Source of the DNA: Sphaerimonospora sp050942215
GTDB taxonomy: Bacteria > Actinomycetota > Actinomycetes > Streptosporangiales > Streptosporangiaceae
Length of the DNA: 64,000 nt
Assembly: GCF_050942215.1 (NCBI RefSeq)
Contig: NZ_CP192056.1
Location: forward strand, 3,224,001 to 3,288,000
Reading direction: 5' to 3'
In this document: piece by piece, positions 45,249 to 53,893 of the stretch
Layout of the letters: the number at the start of each line of letters is the position of its first letter
Position numbering within the stretch: position 1 is the first letter of the stretch
Notes under the pieces: generated by a model
The model's input: only the letters and a program-made list of their open reading frames with translations
Databases searched by the model: none
Told to the model about the DNA's origin: nothing
Program-made: the position numbers and the translations under genes

Positions 45249-46088
45249 GTGGTCCGACATTATTGGCGCATGTCGGTTCACGAGCAGCGGCGGCTTTCGG
45301 CGGACCTGGGCCTGCTCTTCGGCGACGGCGGCGGGAACAGGTGGGAACTGTCCGTCGAGCTTCCCCCCGGGACACTCGTGTGGCCGGACCCCGACTACGA
45401 CCGGTGGCGCACCCATCACCGGCCCTCGTTCTGGCTCAGCGACGACCCCGTGCCGGCCGGGCTGTGGAGCCGTCTGCGCGCCGAGCACCGCAGGTCGGGG
45501 CTGTGGCCGGTGCTGCTGGAGGACGGCATGCAGCCCTGGTCGGCGGGGCAGATCGCACCGGACTCGCCGGACGAGATCGACCACTTCACCGCCGAGGGCT
45601 TCATGGCCGAGGCCTGGGCGGATCTCGCCGGGGACTACGAGGCGGAGCTGACGCCGTTCGGGATCGAGTGCCCCGGCCTGGCCGAGCCGGGGACGCCGGT
45701 GGCCGACCCCGGCATGGTCGCCGACTGGTACGCCGACGTCATCGCCGAGCGGATGACCCCGCTCGGGCTCGCAGCGGCGGCGCGGAGCGCCGACGCGCTG
45801 GTCGCCATCGGCTGGCAGGGCGCCCTGCACCACAACGAATGGACCGTGCCGCTGGCGGCCGTCCTGCGCAGCTGGGAGGACAGGTTCGGGGTGCGGCTGG
45901 TCGCCCTGGGCTTCAACACGATGGAGCTGAGCGTGGCCGCGCCGCCCGTCACGGCGGCGCACGCGCTGAGCGTGGCCGCCGAGCACTGGACGTTCTGCCC
46001 CGACGCCGTCTTCCAGGGGCCGGGAACGCTGGAGGACTACGCCGAGCAGATCATCGGCCAGAACTTCTGGTCGTTCTGGTGGGACTGA
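45249..46088 (+). CDS. DUF4253 domain-containing protein
   Basis: A 279-residue cytoplasmic protein. The C-terminal block WTVPLAAVLRSWEDRFGVRL, VALGFNTMELSVAAPPVT, FCPDAVFQGPGTLEDYAEQI and the terminal WSFWWD are the DUF4253 hallmarks. GTG 45249 has GGAG 7 nt upstream; an in-frame ATG at 45270 is possible. Role unknown; the family resembles SMI1/KNR4-type immunity-like proteins in genome settings, but nothing here shows a toxin. Its 3' end overlaps the convergent lactonase gene by 38 bp. Confidence 0.82.
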   Translation: MVRHYWRMSVHEQRRLSADLGLLFGDGGGNRWELSVELPPGTLVWPDPDYDRWRTHHRPSFWLSDDPVPAGLWSRLRAEHRRSGLWPVLLEDGMQPWSAGQIAPDSPDEIDHFTAEGFMAEAWADLAGDYEAELTPFGIECPGLAEPGTPVADPGMVADWYADVIAERMTPLGLAAAARSADALVAIGWQGALHHNEWTVPLAAVLRSWEDRFGVRLVALGFNTMELSVAAPPVTAAHALSVAAEHWTFCPDAVFQGPGTLEDYAEQIIGQNFWSFWWD

Positions 46089-47115
46089 CCCCGCGGGGTG
46101 CCGCCGGGCGCGGGAGCACGCAGGAGGGGGTGCCGACGCGGAGGGTCTCGCCGGTCGGCTGCGGGACGCCGTCCTTCAGCGCGAGCACGGACACCGTGTC
46201 CGACCGCTGGTTCGCCACGTAGAGGAGATCGCCGTCGATCGCGAAGTGCCTGGGCCAGCTTCCCCCGGAGGGCGTCTCCGCCACCGGGGTGAGGCGCGGC
46301 CCGTCGATCTCGAAGGCCGACACGGTGTCGGGTCCCCGGTTGCCCACGTAGAGGTGGCGGCCGTCCGGGGAGAGGGCGATGTGCGACGGGTGGTTGCGCT
46401 CCCCGCTGCCGCTGGCGGGCACCCGGCCGGCCTCGCGCCAGCCCTCGTCGTAGACGGCGACGCAGCCGTCCAGCTCTCCCGCCACGTACCAGTGGCCGCC
46501 GTGGTGGACGAGGTGGCGGGGGCCGCTGCCGGGGGCGAGCCGTACCGGGCCGCCGGGGTGCGGCCGCATGCCGGGCAGGAAGCGGCGCACCAGGTCGGCG
46601 CCGAGATCGGTGACGTGCAGCACACCGCCGGGGCCGAAGACGGCCTGGTGGGCGTGCGGCCCCTCCTGCCGTTCTGGGTCCGGGCCGCCGCCCTCGTGCC
46701 GGAACAGCAGCGGCTCCGGACCGGGCAGACCGTCCGGCCCGAGCCGGAACGCGGCGACGGTGCCGTCGCCGTAGTTGGCCACGACGAGCCAGGCCGCCTC
46801 CGGATCGAGCGCGAGGTGGCAGGGGGACGATCCCCCGCTCGGCAGCTCGGCCACCGGACGCGGGCCGTCGGCCTCGTCAGCGAACACGGCGACGCCGCCC
46901 TCGTCGCGCTCCAGCACGGCGTAGAGCAGCGGCAGCCGGGGATGGCCGATGACGAACGACGGCCCGGAGGCCGCGGCCTGCGCGAGCACCGAGAGATGCC
47001 CGCCGGCGTCGGCTCCGGCGACGGTGAGCCCGGGGCCGGACCCGTCCGTGTCGGGGGTGTATCCGCCGATCACCAGCCTCCCCGATCGTGTCGGCCGGGG
47101 CATGGGTCGGGACAT
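46051..47115 (-). CDS. Lactonase-family beta-propeller protein (6-phosphogluconolactonase-like)
   Basis: A 354-residue seven-bladed propeller of the Pgl/YbhE family. Blades end in motifs such as LVVANYGDGTVAAF, LYVGNRGPDTVSAF and LYVANQRSDTVSVL; HAHQAVFGP and GSGPRHLV are the active-site region. It may hydrolyse 6-phosphogluconolactone in the pentose phosphate path or a related lactone. ATG 47115 has GAGGAG at a normal distance, better than GTG 47121. No signal peptide is seen. Confidence 0.85.
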   Translation of the reverse strand: MSRPMPRPTRSGRLVIGGYTPDTDGSGPGLTVAGADAGGHLSVLAQAAASGPSFVIGHPRLPLLYAVLERDEGGVAVFADEADGPRPVAELPSGGSSPCHLALDPEAAWLVVANYGDGTVAAFRLGPDGLPGPEPLLFRHEGGGPDPERQEGPHAHQAVFGPGGVLHVTDLGADLVRRFLPGMRPHPGGPVRLAPGSGPRHLVHHGGHWYVAGELDGCVAVYDEGWREAGRVPASGSGERNHPSHIALSPDGRHLYVGNRGPDTVSAFEIDGPRLTPVAETPSGGSWPRHFAIDGDLLYVANQRSDTVSVLALKDGVPQPTGETLRVGTPSCVLPRPAAPRGVSPTRTTRSSGR

Positions 47116-47181
47116 CGTCACTCCTCGGGTCGGGGCCGCCGCTCGGCATGCTACCCATCCCGGGGAGAACGTCCCGCCGGG

Positions 47182-47403
47182 TCACTGCTCGCGCAGGCGC
47201 GCCAGGTCGCTCTCCATCTTCGCCATCACCAGCTGGTACCCCTCCCAGCCGTACAGGCGGACCAGTTCGCACTTCATCCGGAGCGTCTCCTCACGCACCG
47301 CCTCCGGGCCGTTCCGGCGTACGGCGTCGAGCGCGAGCCGCGCCTGCCGTTCTCGTTCGCTGTGGCCGGGAAATTTTTCGCTCCGGATATCAGGAGTAGG
47401 CAT
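47182..47403 (-). CDS. Small charged helical protein, function unknown
   Basis: A 73-residue protein, mostly predicted helix and rich in Arg, Glu, Leu and Ala (RERQARLALDAVRRNGPEAV, ETLRMKCELVRLYGWEGYQL). ATG 47403 follows GAGAGGG. I do not recognise the family. It lies 66 bp upstream of the lactonase gene on the same strand and might be cotranscribed. One Cys, no membrane segment. Coding is supported by the ribosome-binding site and composition only. Confidence 0.6.
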   Translation of the reverse strand: MPTPDIRSEKFPGHSERERQARLALDAVRRNGPEAVREETLRMKCELVRLYGWEGYQLVMAKMESDLARLREQ

Positions 47404-47595
47404 GGGGTCGTGCCCTCTCGCGTTTGGGGTCGAACGGTGCCTACGTCTGACGCTCGAAGACGGCGGTAGGTTGACCGCCCCGTGAAATCCGATCAGGTTG
47501 TTTTCCGGCCTGATCACAAGCATCGCACGGACCCTCGGCCGCCGGGCCGCCGACGCCTCGGCCAGCTGGACCTTGTTAGGGCTATCATCCCCTTG

Positions 47596-48621
47596 ATGCG
47601 TACTTTGAAAGCAAGTGTGGCCAGGCTTCACGGCGTGGGCGACATCCGCCTGCATGAGGAGCCGCCGCCCGTTCCCGGACCCGGGGAGAGCGTGGTCCGG
47701 GTCACCGCCGTGGGGCTGTGCGGCTCCGACCTCCACTGGTACGGCGAGGGCGGCATCGGCGACGCCGTGCTGGACAAGCCGCTCGTCGTCGGGCATGAGA
47801 TGGCCGGTGTCATCGAGGGCGGTCCCCGGCACGGGCAGCGGGTCGCGGTGGACCCCGCGATCCCCTGCGGCGGATGCGCCGTCTGCGAGACGGGCTACGG
47901 CAACCTGTGCCCGAACGTACGGTTCGCCGGGCACGGGAAGCTCGACGGCGGCCTGCGCGAGCGGATGACCTGGCCGTCGGAGCTGCTGCACCCGCTGCCC
48001 GACGCCCTGTCCGACGCCGACGGCGCGATGCTCGAACCCCTGGGCGTGGCCGTCCACACGGTCGATCTCGGGCACGTACGGCTCGGCGCACCGGTCGCCG
48101 TCATCGGGTGCGGCCCGATCGGCCTGCTCGTCGTCCAGCTCGCCCGGCTCACCGGAGCCTCCATGGTGGTGGCCGTCGATCCCCTCCCCCACCGGCGGGC
48201 CGCCGCCCTGCGCGGCGGGGCCGATCACGCGCTCGCCCCCGAGGAGGCCGGGCCGGGCTTCTGGGCCGATCTGGAGGGAATGGGCGCCCAGACGGCCTTC
48301 GAGGTGGCGGGCAACGACGACGCGGTGCGGATCGCGCTCACCGCGGCGCGGCCCGGTGGCCGGGTCGTGCTCGCCGGCATCCCCGACGAGGACCGTACGG
48401 CCTTCCCCGCCGCGCTGGCGCGGCGCAAGGGCCTCACGCTCGCGCTGGTGCGCCGGATGAACCTCACCTATCCCCGGGCGATCCGCCTCGTGGAGAGCGG
48501 GAAGGTCGACGTCTCGTCGCTGGTGACCGAGCGCTTCCCGCTCTCCCGCGTGGCCGAGGCCTTCCCCGCGGCCGTCTCCCGCCGCGGCCTCAAGGTCCTC
48601 GTCGAGCCGAGCGGCGCCTGA
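47596..48621 (+). CDS. Zinc-dependent medium-chain dehydrogenase (sorbitol/idonate type)
   Basis: A 341-residue polyol dehydrogenase. Catalytic zinc ligands lie in GLCGSDLHWYGEGG and VVGHEMAG; the structural zinc site PAIPCGGCAVCETGYGNLCPN has four Cys; the NAD motif is VAVIGCGPIGLLVVQLA. ARLHGVGDIRLHEEP opens the protein. L-idonate 5-dehydrogenase and sorbitol dehydrogenase are the closest types. ATG 47596 stands 7 nt after TATCAT (47583-47588), so the mRNA is probably leaderless. Confidence 0.9.
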   Translation: MRTLKASVARLHGVGDIRLHEEPPPVPGPGESVVRVTAVGLCGSDLHWYGEGGIGDAVLDKPLVVGHEMAGVIEGGPRHGQRVAVDPAIPCGGCAVCETGYGNLCPNVRFAGHGKLDGGLRERMTWPSELLHPLPDALSDADGAMLEPLGVAVHTVDLGHVRLGAPVAVIGCGPIGLLVVQLARLTGASMVVAVDPLPHRRAAALRGGADHALAPEEAGPGFWADLEGMGAQTAFEVAGNDDAVRIALTAARPGGRVVLAGIPDEDRTAFPAALARRKGLTLALVRRMNLTYPRAIRLVESGKVDVSSLVTERFPLSRVAEAFPAAVSRRGLKVLVEPSGA

Positions 48622-49127
48622 GCGGTCCACCGGCCGCCGAGAGGCTCGCGCACCGGTCGGTCGGCTCCTCGATCGGAGTCCCGCACGGCCGCGAAGGTGA
48701 CGTCGCGGCGACGCCGGCCACTCCCGGGAAGGGCGCACACGGCCTGGGCGCATCGTCGCCCCCGGAGATCGACCGGGCCGGCGCGTTCCGAATCGACGAA
48801 CCCGTGTAGCCGAACGCGCCTCCGTACGATGCCGGGAGATCGGCTTACCCCGTCGGCGCCGTCTACGAGCCCGCCGAAACGGCGGTCACGCGAAAAGCAG
48901 ATGCTCCTCTCGATAGAGAACCCTCAAATCGGACATTGAGGGATAAATCAGTCACAGACGGCATATAAGTGCTCTTATGTTAATAAGGTGGGCCAAAACG
49001 GCGCAGATCAGCGTTTGTCGCCAGCATGATCAGGAAATTATGACATCGCGGGGCGATGGCCACTTAACGGCCATCGGGTCGGTTTCACCGTAAATCAGGC
49101 ACATGATCCTTTCGAGGGGGACTCATA
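48622..49127. other. Long AT-richer promoter region of the secreted peptide
   Basis: 506 bp without a gene. The first 300 are GC-rich. From 48900 the region becomes AT-richer with CCCTCAA/TTGAGGG (about 48927-48948), an ATAAG/CTTAT inverted repeat (about 48963-48980), a good promoter (49015-49043) and a hairpin in the leader (49054-49076). Confidence 0.6.
49015..49076 (+). promoter_or_regulatory. Promoter and leader hairpin of the secreted peptide gene
   Basis: -35 TTGTCG (49015-49020), 17-bp spacer, -10 TTATGA (49038-49043). The leader then forms CGATGGCC (49054-49061) with GGCCATCG (49069-49076), an 8-bp perfect stem. The hairpin may stabilise the mRNA or act as an operator. Confidence 0.5.
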
Positions 49128-49364
49128 ATGCCCAAGCTCAATAAGGTCATCGCCAGGCTCGCACTCAGCACCGCGCTCGCCGGTGGCGTTCTCACCATGG
49201 GCTCCACCGCGGCAAGCGCGACCACCGCCCCCGCGGAATGGGGCTGGGGCGGCGCCTGCGGCAGCTCCTGCGACACCGCGGACTGGGACAACATCGTCTG
49301 GGACATCTTCGTCGCCGGCAACTGCGGCAACACCTGCCTCGGACGGGACGGCTGGTTCCACTAG
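49128..49364 (+). CDS. Small secreted four-cysteine peptide
   Basis: A 78-residue protein with a classic Sec signal: basic MPKLNKVIAR, hydrophobic core and cleavage after about residue 31 (TAASA). The mature peptide is about 47 residues, rich in Gly, Trp and Asp, with two CX3C pairs: CGSSC (Cys44, Cys48) and CGNTC (Cys66, Cys70). Two disulfides are likely. The ribosome-binding site GAGGGGG is strong and the gene has its own promoter and a strong terminator. I do not recognise the family; it is not a chaplin by motif. Possible roles are a surface, antimicrobial or signalling peptide. Confidence 0.8.
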   Translation: MPKLNKVIARLALSTALAGGVLTMGSTAASATTAPAEWGWGGACGSSCDTADWDNIVWDIFVAGNCGNTCLGRDGWFH

Positions 49365-49397
49365 AAGAACGACCCTCGGCGGCCGGTGCCCGGCACT

Positions 49398-49420
49398 CCC
49401 CTCCCCCGGCCGGGGAGGGG
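49398..49420 (+). terminator. Terminator of the secreted peptide gene
   Basis: CCCCTCCCC (49398-49406) pairs with GGGGAGGGG (49412-49420) over a 5-nt loop, 33 nt after the stop codon. Confidence 0.7.
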
Positions 49421-49604
49421 CCATCCCGCCATACCGTGGCAGCAGGCGCGCTTCCAGCGCCGGCGGCCGCCGCCGCGGCAGCCGCACCCGCACGTGCGGC
49501 CCGCGGATCGCATCACGCCGAGTAATCATTCGGTAACCCACAGCTGTGGATTCGGTTGTGGACAACCACGTGTACGGCCGTCGCGGCCGGTATGCTCTCG
49601 TCGC

Positions 49605-50684
49605 TCAGGCCGGCTCGTTCAGCGGGGTCAGCGCGGCCGAGGCCGTGTCGTGATCCATCCCGGTGGCCTGCAGCAGATCGACGGCGATGGAGCGCAGCTG
49701 CGCGATGGTGACATTCGCGGAGAATCCCAGGTTCTTGGGCCGCTCCCGGGCGGCGACGGCGAGCAGTGCCTGTCTGGCCAGCATCGGCTCGCGTCCAGCC
49801 GCCAGTTCGAGCTGGAGCAGCAGCGCCGCCTCCGAGACCTCGCGCAGCGACTCGGCCAGCGCGGCCGGCGGCGGGCTGGACTCCCCCAGCGCCGCGAGCG
49901 TGCGGCGGACCAGCACCCGTGCGTTCCGCAGCGCGAGATCCACCGGCACGGCGGCGGTCTCGTACCTGGCCAGTCTGCTCCGATGATGCCGGCGCAGCGG
50001 CGAGATCCTGATGATCTCCCTGCTGTTCGCCAGCGCGGCCGCGAGCTCCTCGACCGAGGTCTGGGTCCTGCGTCCGCGTTCCAGGGCCTCGGCGGCCAGG
50101 TCCATGTCGCCCTTCTCGATCGCCTCCGCCGCCTGTTCCAGCACGGTGGAGAAGGCGTCGAGCACGCCGGACAGACGCTTGCCCGCGATGGTGAGCGGGC
50201 TGGCGGGCAGCAGCGCGACCGCCGCGACGCCGATGACGCCGCCGGTGAGCGCGTCGATCATCCGGTCCAGCCCGCCGGCGTCCTCACCCGGCACCACCAT
50301 GGTGACCAGCACCGCGGACGACCCGACCTGCGATATGAACAGCTCGCCGCTGTTCAGCAGCCCCGCGACGCCCATCGCCAGCGCGACAACGAGCGCCATC
50401 TGCCAGGGGCCCGAGCCGATCCAGGACACCAGCAGGTCGCCGATGCCCACGCCCAGACTGACGCCGACCACCAGCTCGACCAGCCTGCGCAGCCGCTGCC
50501 CGAGCCCCACACCCACGCAGATCATCACCGCGATGGGCGCGAAGAGGGGACGGGCGTGACCGAGCAGATGAACGGCGACGACCCAGGCCAGCGCGGCGCC
50601 CACGGCACACTGCGCGATGGAGGGCACGATCAGGCCGAACGTGCCCAGCCGATTCCTCACTTGATCATTAAGCCAATCTCGCAC
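49605..50684 (-). CDS. FUSC/aromatic-acid-exporter family membrane protein
   Basis: A 359-residue protein. The N-terminal 165 residues hold about six membrane segments (AQCAVGAALAWVVAVHLLGH, LFAPIAVMICVGVGLGQRL, VVGVSLGVGIGDLLV, ALVVALAMGVAGLL). A cytoplasmic helical half follows (LEQAAEAIEKGDMDLAAEAL). This is the half-size plan of FUSC/ArAE proteins, which export aromatic acids. GTG 50684 is the likely start with AAGGTGGAGGA before it. No regulator is adjacent; substrate unknown. Confidence 0.8.
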   Translation of the reverse strand: MRDWLNDQVRNRLGTFGLIVPSIAQCAVGAALAWVVAVHLLGHARPLFAPIAVMICVGVGLGQRLRRLVELVVGVSLGVGIGDLLVSWIGSGPWQMALVVALAMGVAGLLNSGELFISQVGSSAVLVTMVVPGEDAGGLDRMIDALTGGVIGVAAVALLPASPLTIAGKRLSGVLDAFSTVLEQAAEAIEKGDMDLAAEALERGRRTQTSVEELAAALANSREIIRISPLRRHHRSRLARYETAAVPVDLALRNARVLVRRTLAALGESSPPPAALAESLREVSEAALLLQLELAAGREPMLARQALLAVAARERPKNLGFSANVTIAQLRSIAVDLLQATGMDHDTASAALTPLNEPA

Positions 50685-50915
50685 TCCTCCACCTTGACCA
50701 ATTTTTATGACAGGGAGATCACATTTGTCCCGACTTATTCCGATTCGAACCATTCGGCGAGCGGATCGGCGAGCCGGGCAGCGGGCCTCCGGATGCTCAC
50801 CGGCAGCGGCCACAGGCCCGGGGGAAGACGGCCGGCCGGCACGGCACGAGGCGGATCCGGGAACGGCGGCGTACCCGGCGCGGGGCGCGGTGCCGGGTAC
50901 GCCCGTCGATCGGCG

Positions 50916-53072
50916 TCAGCTTCCCGCACAGGTGAGCGCGGGTGTGCCGGCGTTCCCCGTGGACGACCCGAGGAACCCGAACGTGGTGCTGGCACCGGCT
51001 GCGAGCGAGCCGTTGTAGGACACGTTGCGCGCGGTGACCGCGGCCCCCTGGCTCGTGACGGTCGCGTTCCACGCCTGGGTGATCGTCTCCCCGGTGGAGA
51101 GAGTCCAGGACACGGTCCAGTTGCTGATCGCCGTGGCGCCGGCCGTGACGCGGACCTCACCCTGGAACCCGCCGGGCCACTGGTTGATCACCGAGTACGT
51201 CGCGGTGCACCGCGCCCCGCCGGGCGAGGGGCTCGGGCTGGGCGACGGACTCGGGGAGGGAGACGGACTCGGCGACGGCGTGGGGCTCGGTGTCGGTGTC
51301 GGTGTAGGCGTGGGCGTGGGAGTCGGGGTCGGGGTCGGCGTCGGGGTCGGCGTCGGGGTCGGCGTGGGAGTGGGCGTGGGGGTCGGGGTCGGGGTCGGGG
51401 TGACCGTACCGCCCCATCCCGCGGTCGAGTCCAGCCAGGCCGCGCGGCGCAGCGTCCAGTCGCGCATGTACTGCACCTGGCCCTGCCAGGTGGACGCGGT
51501 CGGGGTGAAGAAGAAACCGATCATCGATGTCGTGAGGTTCGGCCAGCGCTGGAAGTTGCGCTGCGCGGCGTTGGTCAGCGGCCCGGCGAGCGCGTCGATC
51601 CTGGCCTGCACGGCCGAGTCGGAGAGCAGGCCGCGGCGCAGCTCCTGCCAGCGCGCCCTGACCTGGTTGACGAAGGCCGGATCCCGCATGAGCTGGTTGA
51701 ACCAGTCGTTGGCCAGCGGCTGCCGGGTCTGCTGGTACTGCCAGCCCGAGGTCTGGTCGTTCTGGAAGAACCCGCCCACCCCGAAGGTGAGGTCGTAGTC
51801 CCACAGCGGGCCCGCGAAGATCTTGGTGTCCCGGTCCTTGTGGAAGTAGGCGCTGCGGACGTAGGCGTCCATGTTCCGGCTGAGCTCGTAGACGATCAGC
51901 TGGTCGATGAAGGAGTCGACGTCGATGTACGCCCGGTAGCCGGTCTCCGGGTCGGCGAAGTCCGGCCCGTGCAGCACGTCGTGGAAGGTCTGGATGTAGT
52001 CGCGCAGCCAGTCCTTCTGCTGCTGCTGCAGCGGCGAGGGATCGACCACCTCGAGGTAGTTCCAGCAGGTGCTCGACGAACCGCTGCACGGCAACGTCGG
52101 CTCCTCGGCGGCCATCCACTCGAACTTCCAGATGTAGCCGCCCTGGATCTTCGGCAGCGTGACGTCGTCCTCATCGAGCTGTTTGAGGTCGAGCCGGTTC
52201 TTGCTGTTCTTGATCGTCTCAACGATCATGTAGACGCCCATGTAGTCCTCGGCGCCCACCGAGGTGCCGTCGGTGTTGAGGTAGAACTCCACGAAGCGGT
52301 ATCGCGGCGCGTACAGGCCCATCTCCCTGCCGAGGTCGTAGACGAAGGCCTCCCGGATCAGCGACTTGTCGGGGAACGGCCCGCGCAGCACCCAGTCGGA
52401 GTCTTCCGGCATGCCGAGCACCGGGTAGTCGGCGTCGTCATCCTCGTTGTCCCGGAACTCGATGCGGTACGGCGTCTTCGCGAACGTGGCCGACGACTGC
52501 CCCCGCAGCTTGAATCCGGCGCGGGTGGCCACGGCCGGGGTCGCGGCCAGCGAGGTCGTCCCGCCGCCCGGGTCGAAGATCATGGCGGCGGCGTCGAAGT
52601 ACTCCCGGTCGGGCTTTCCCTTGCCGTACGAATCGAGCACCATCACCGGCAGGTCGTGGGCCGTGGTGGTGCCGCGAGCGACGTACAGGGCCGTACCCGG
52701 CGCGCCGGACGCGGTCTGACCGATGAACGCCTGGGCCCTGAGCTGGGTGGTGCGGGTGAAGCGCAGCGGGGTGCCCTGGTAGAGCGCCGACTGCTCGGTG
52801 GGCGGCTTCCCGTCGGTGGTGTAGCGGATCTGGGCGCCGCTGATCGCGGTGCTCAGCGACACGCTCACCTCCCCCTGGAAAGTGCCGCTCGGCACGGAGA
52901 AGACGATGTCGCCGACCAGATCGTCGGCCGCGCTCGCCGCTGCCGCTGCGGCGGCGCCCGCGGCCGTGGTCTGGGCGGACACCGTGTCCGCCTGGGCCGA
53001 TGACGGGGTGAGGAGCCCCGCCAGTAGCACGGCGGCGGCCGCGACCACCGTCGTGCGATGGGTTAGACGCAC
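50916..53072 (-). CDS. Secreted CotH-family kinase with cellulose-binding module (CBM2)
   Basis: A 718-residue exported protein. A signal peptide (AAAAVLLAGLLTPSSAQA) precedes a chitobiase-C-terminal-like beta domain (about 50-110, IRYTTDGKPPTEQSALYQG). The CotH kinase domain (about 130-540) has the KTPYRIEF region and WDYDLTFG with Asp425 and Asp427 as metal ligands. A long Thr-Pro then Ser-Pro linker leads to a CBM2 (about 618-718; WPGGFQGEVRVTAG, WTVSWTLSTGETITQAWNA). CotH proteins phosphorylate proteins on Ser. GTG 53072 has AGGAG upstream and overlaps the VTC gene by 10 bp. Confidence 0.9.
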   Translation of the reverse strand: MRLTHRTTVVAAAAVLLAGLLTPSSAQADTVSAQTTAAGAAAAAAASAADDLVGDIVFSVPSGTFQGEVSVSLSTAISGAQIRYTTDGKPPTEQSALYQGTPLRFTRTTQLRAQAFIGQTASGAPGTALYVARGTTTAHDLPVMVLDSYGKGKPDREYFDAAAMIFDPGGGTTSLAATPAVATRAGFKLRGQSSATFAKTPYRIEFRDNEDDDADYPVLGMPEDSDWVLRGPFPDKSLIREAFVYDLGREMGLYAPRYRFVEFYLNTDGTSVGAEDYMGVYMIVETIKNSKNRLDLKQLDEDDVTLPKIQGGYIWKFEWMAAEEPTLPCSGSSSTCWNYLEVVDPSPLQQQQKDWLRDYIQTFHDVLHGPDFADPETGYRAYIDVDSFIDQLIVYELSRNMDAYVRSAYFHKDRDTKIFAGPLWDYDLTFGVGGFFQNDQTSGWQYQQTRQPLANDWFNQLMRDPAFVNQVRARWQELRRGLLSDSAVQARIDALAGPLTNAAQRNFQRWPNLTTSMIGFFFTPTASTWQGQVQYMRDWTLRRAAWLDSTAGWGGTVTPTPTPTPTPTPTPTPTPTPTPTPTPTPTPTPTPTPTPSPTPSPSPSPSPSPSPSPSPSPGGARCTATYSVINQWPGGFQGEVRVTAGATAISNWTVSWTLSTGETITQAWNATVTSQGAAVTARNVSYNGSLAAGASTTFGFLGSSTGNAGTPALTCAGS
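51222..51406. repeat. Six-base-period minisatellite coding the Thr-Pro/Ser-Pro linker
   Basis: A repeated GTCGGG/GTCGGC-type hexamer (and variants) encodes alternating Thr-Pro, then Ser-Pro, between CotH and CBM2. The length is likely to vary between strains by slippage. In-frame; no disruption of the gene. Confidence 0.85.
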
Positions 53073-53893
53073 GATGTCTCCTGTTCGGGTCGGGGGGAGA
53101 TGGTCGGTTCCGGGGCGGCCGGCGACGCGGCGCCGCGGAAGTGGCGGCGCAGCGTCCGGCGCCATGGCACATCGGGCAGGTCCAGGCGGAGCGCGGCCAG
53201 GCCGGTGGCGTACTTGGAGATCCGGGCGGGTCTGATCCCTCTCCGCCACAGCATGCGGTCGACCGTCGTGGCGGCCGAGGCGGTTTTCGTCTCGACCACG
53301 GCGAGGCCGGGCAGCCGCAGCGTGGCGGTGCCGTCCCGCCAGGTGAGCCCGGTGTCGATGGTGACCCGGCTCGCGGTCTCCGGCAGCAGCAGGGTGGCGC
53401 GCCGGTATTCGGTGACCAGGACAGGGTCGAGTGCACTCCCGGCCGCGGGGCCGATCGACTCGCGGACGAGCGCTTCGTCCACGAAGTCACGTCCCGGCCG
53501 CACGGTGCCGCTGTCCCACGGGTGGTAGGGGAGCCGGTGTTTGGTGGTGCTCCCCCGCGCGCCGCGGATCTTGACCTCCAGCCAGCACTGTTCCGAGTCG
53601 ACGTAGGTGCGGGTGCGCACCTTGAAGCGCCGGCGCCTGCGATACGCCGTGCAGTGGTAGCTGGCCAGTTGCGGAGTGTCGAAGTACACCGACTTGTAGC
53701 GGAAGGTGCGTCCGCCGTCGATGTCCAGCACCCGGGCCTGCGGCGCGAGCTGCTCCAGCAGGCGGGGCAGCACCTCCGTCGGGACGACGTACTTGCGGTC
53801 CACCCTGGTCTGCAACGCGGCTCGGTCGACCAGCTCGGCGACCCCGACCGGGGCCAGCCGCGCCAGCTCCGGCACGATGGGCGTCGTGCTCAT
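53063..53893 (-). CDS. VTC/polyphosphate-polymerase domain protein
   Basis: A 276-residue CYTH-like tunnel protein of the VTC family. RVDRKYVV, RYKSVYFDTPQLASYH, RRRRFKVRTRTYV, CWLEVKIRG and VVETKTAS are the basic and acidic strands that line the tunnel and bind nucleotide, metal and phosphate. The family includes eukaryotic VTC polyphosphate polymerase. ATG 53893 overlaps the DUF4956 stop by ATGA, and the 3' end overlaps the CotH gene. It may make polyphosphate or supply a phosphoryl donor for the CotH partner. Confidence 0.87.
   Translation of the reverse strand: MSTTPIVPELARLAPVGVAELVDRAALQTRVDRKYVVPTEVLPRLLEQLAPQARVLDIDGGRTFRYKSVYFDTPQLASYHCTAYRRRRRFKVRTRTYVDSEQCWLEVKIRGARGSTTKHRLPYHPWDSGTVRPGRDFVDEALVRESIGPAAGSALDPVLVTEYRRATLLLPETASRVTIDTGLTWRDGTATLRLPGLAVVETKTASAATTVDRMLWRRGIRPARISKYATGLAALRLDLPDVPWRRTLRRHFRGAASPAAPEPTISPRPEQETSCV

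Noticed and set aside
51222..51406. Six-base repeat in the CotH gene as a regulatory or CRISPR-like array
   Set aside because: It is in frame and encodes a plausible Thr-Pro/Ser-Pro linker.
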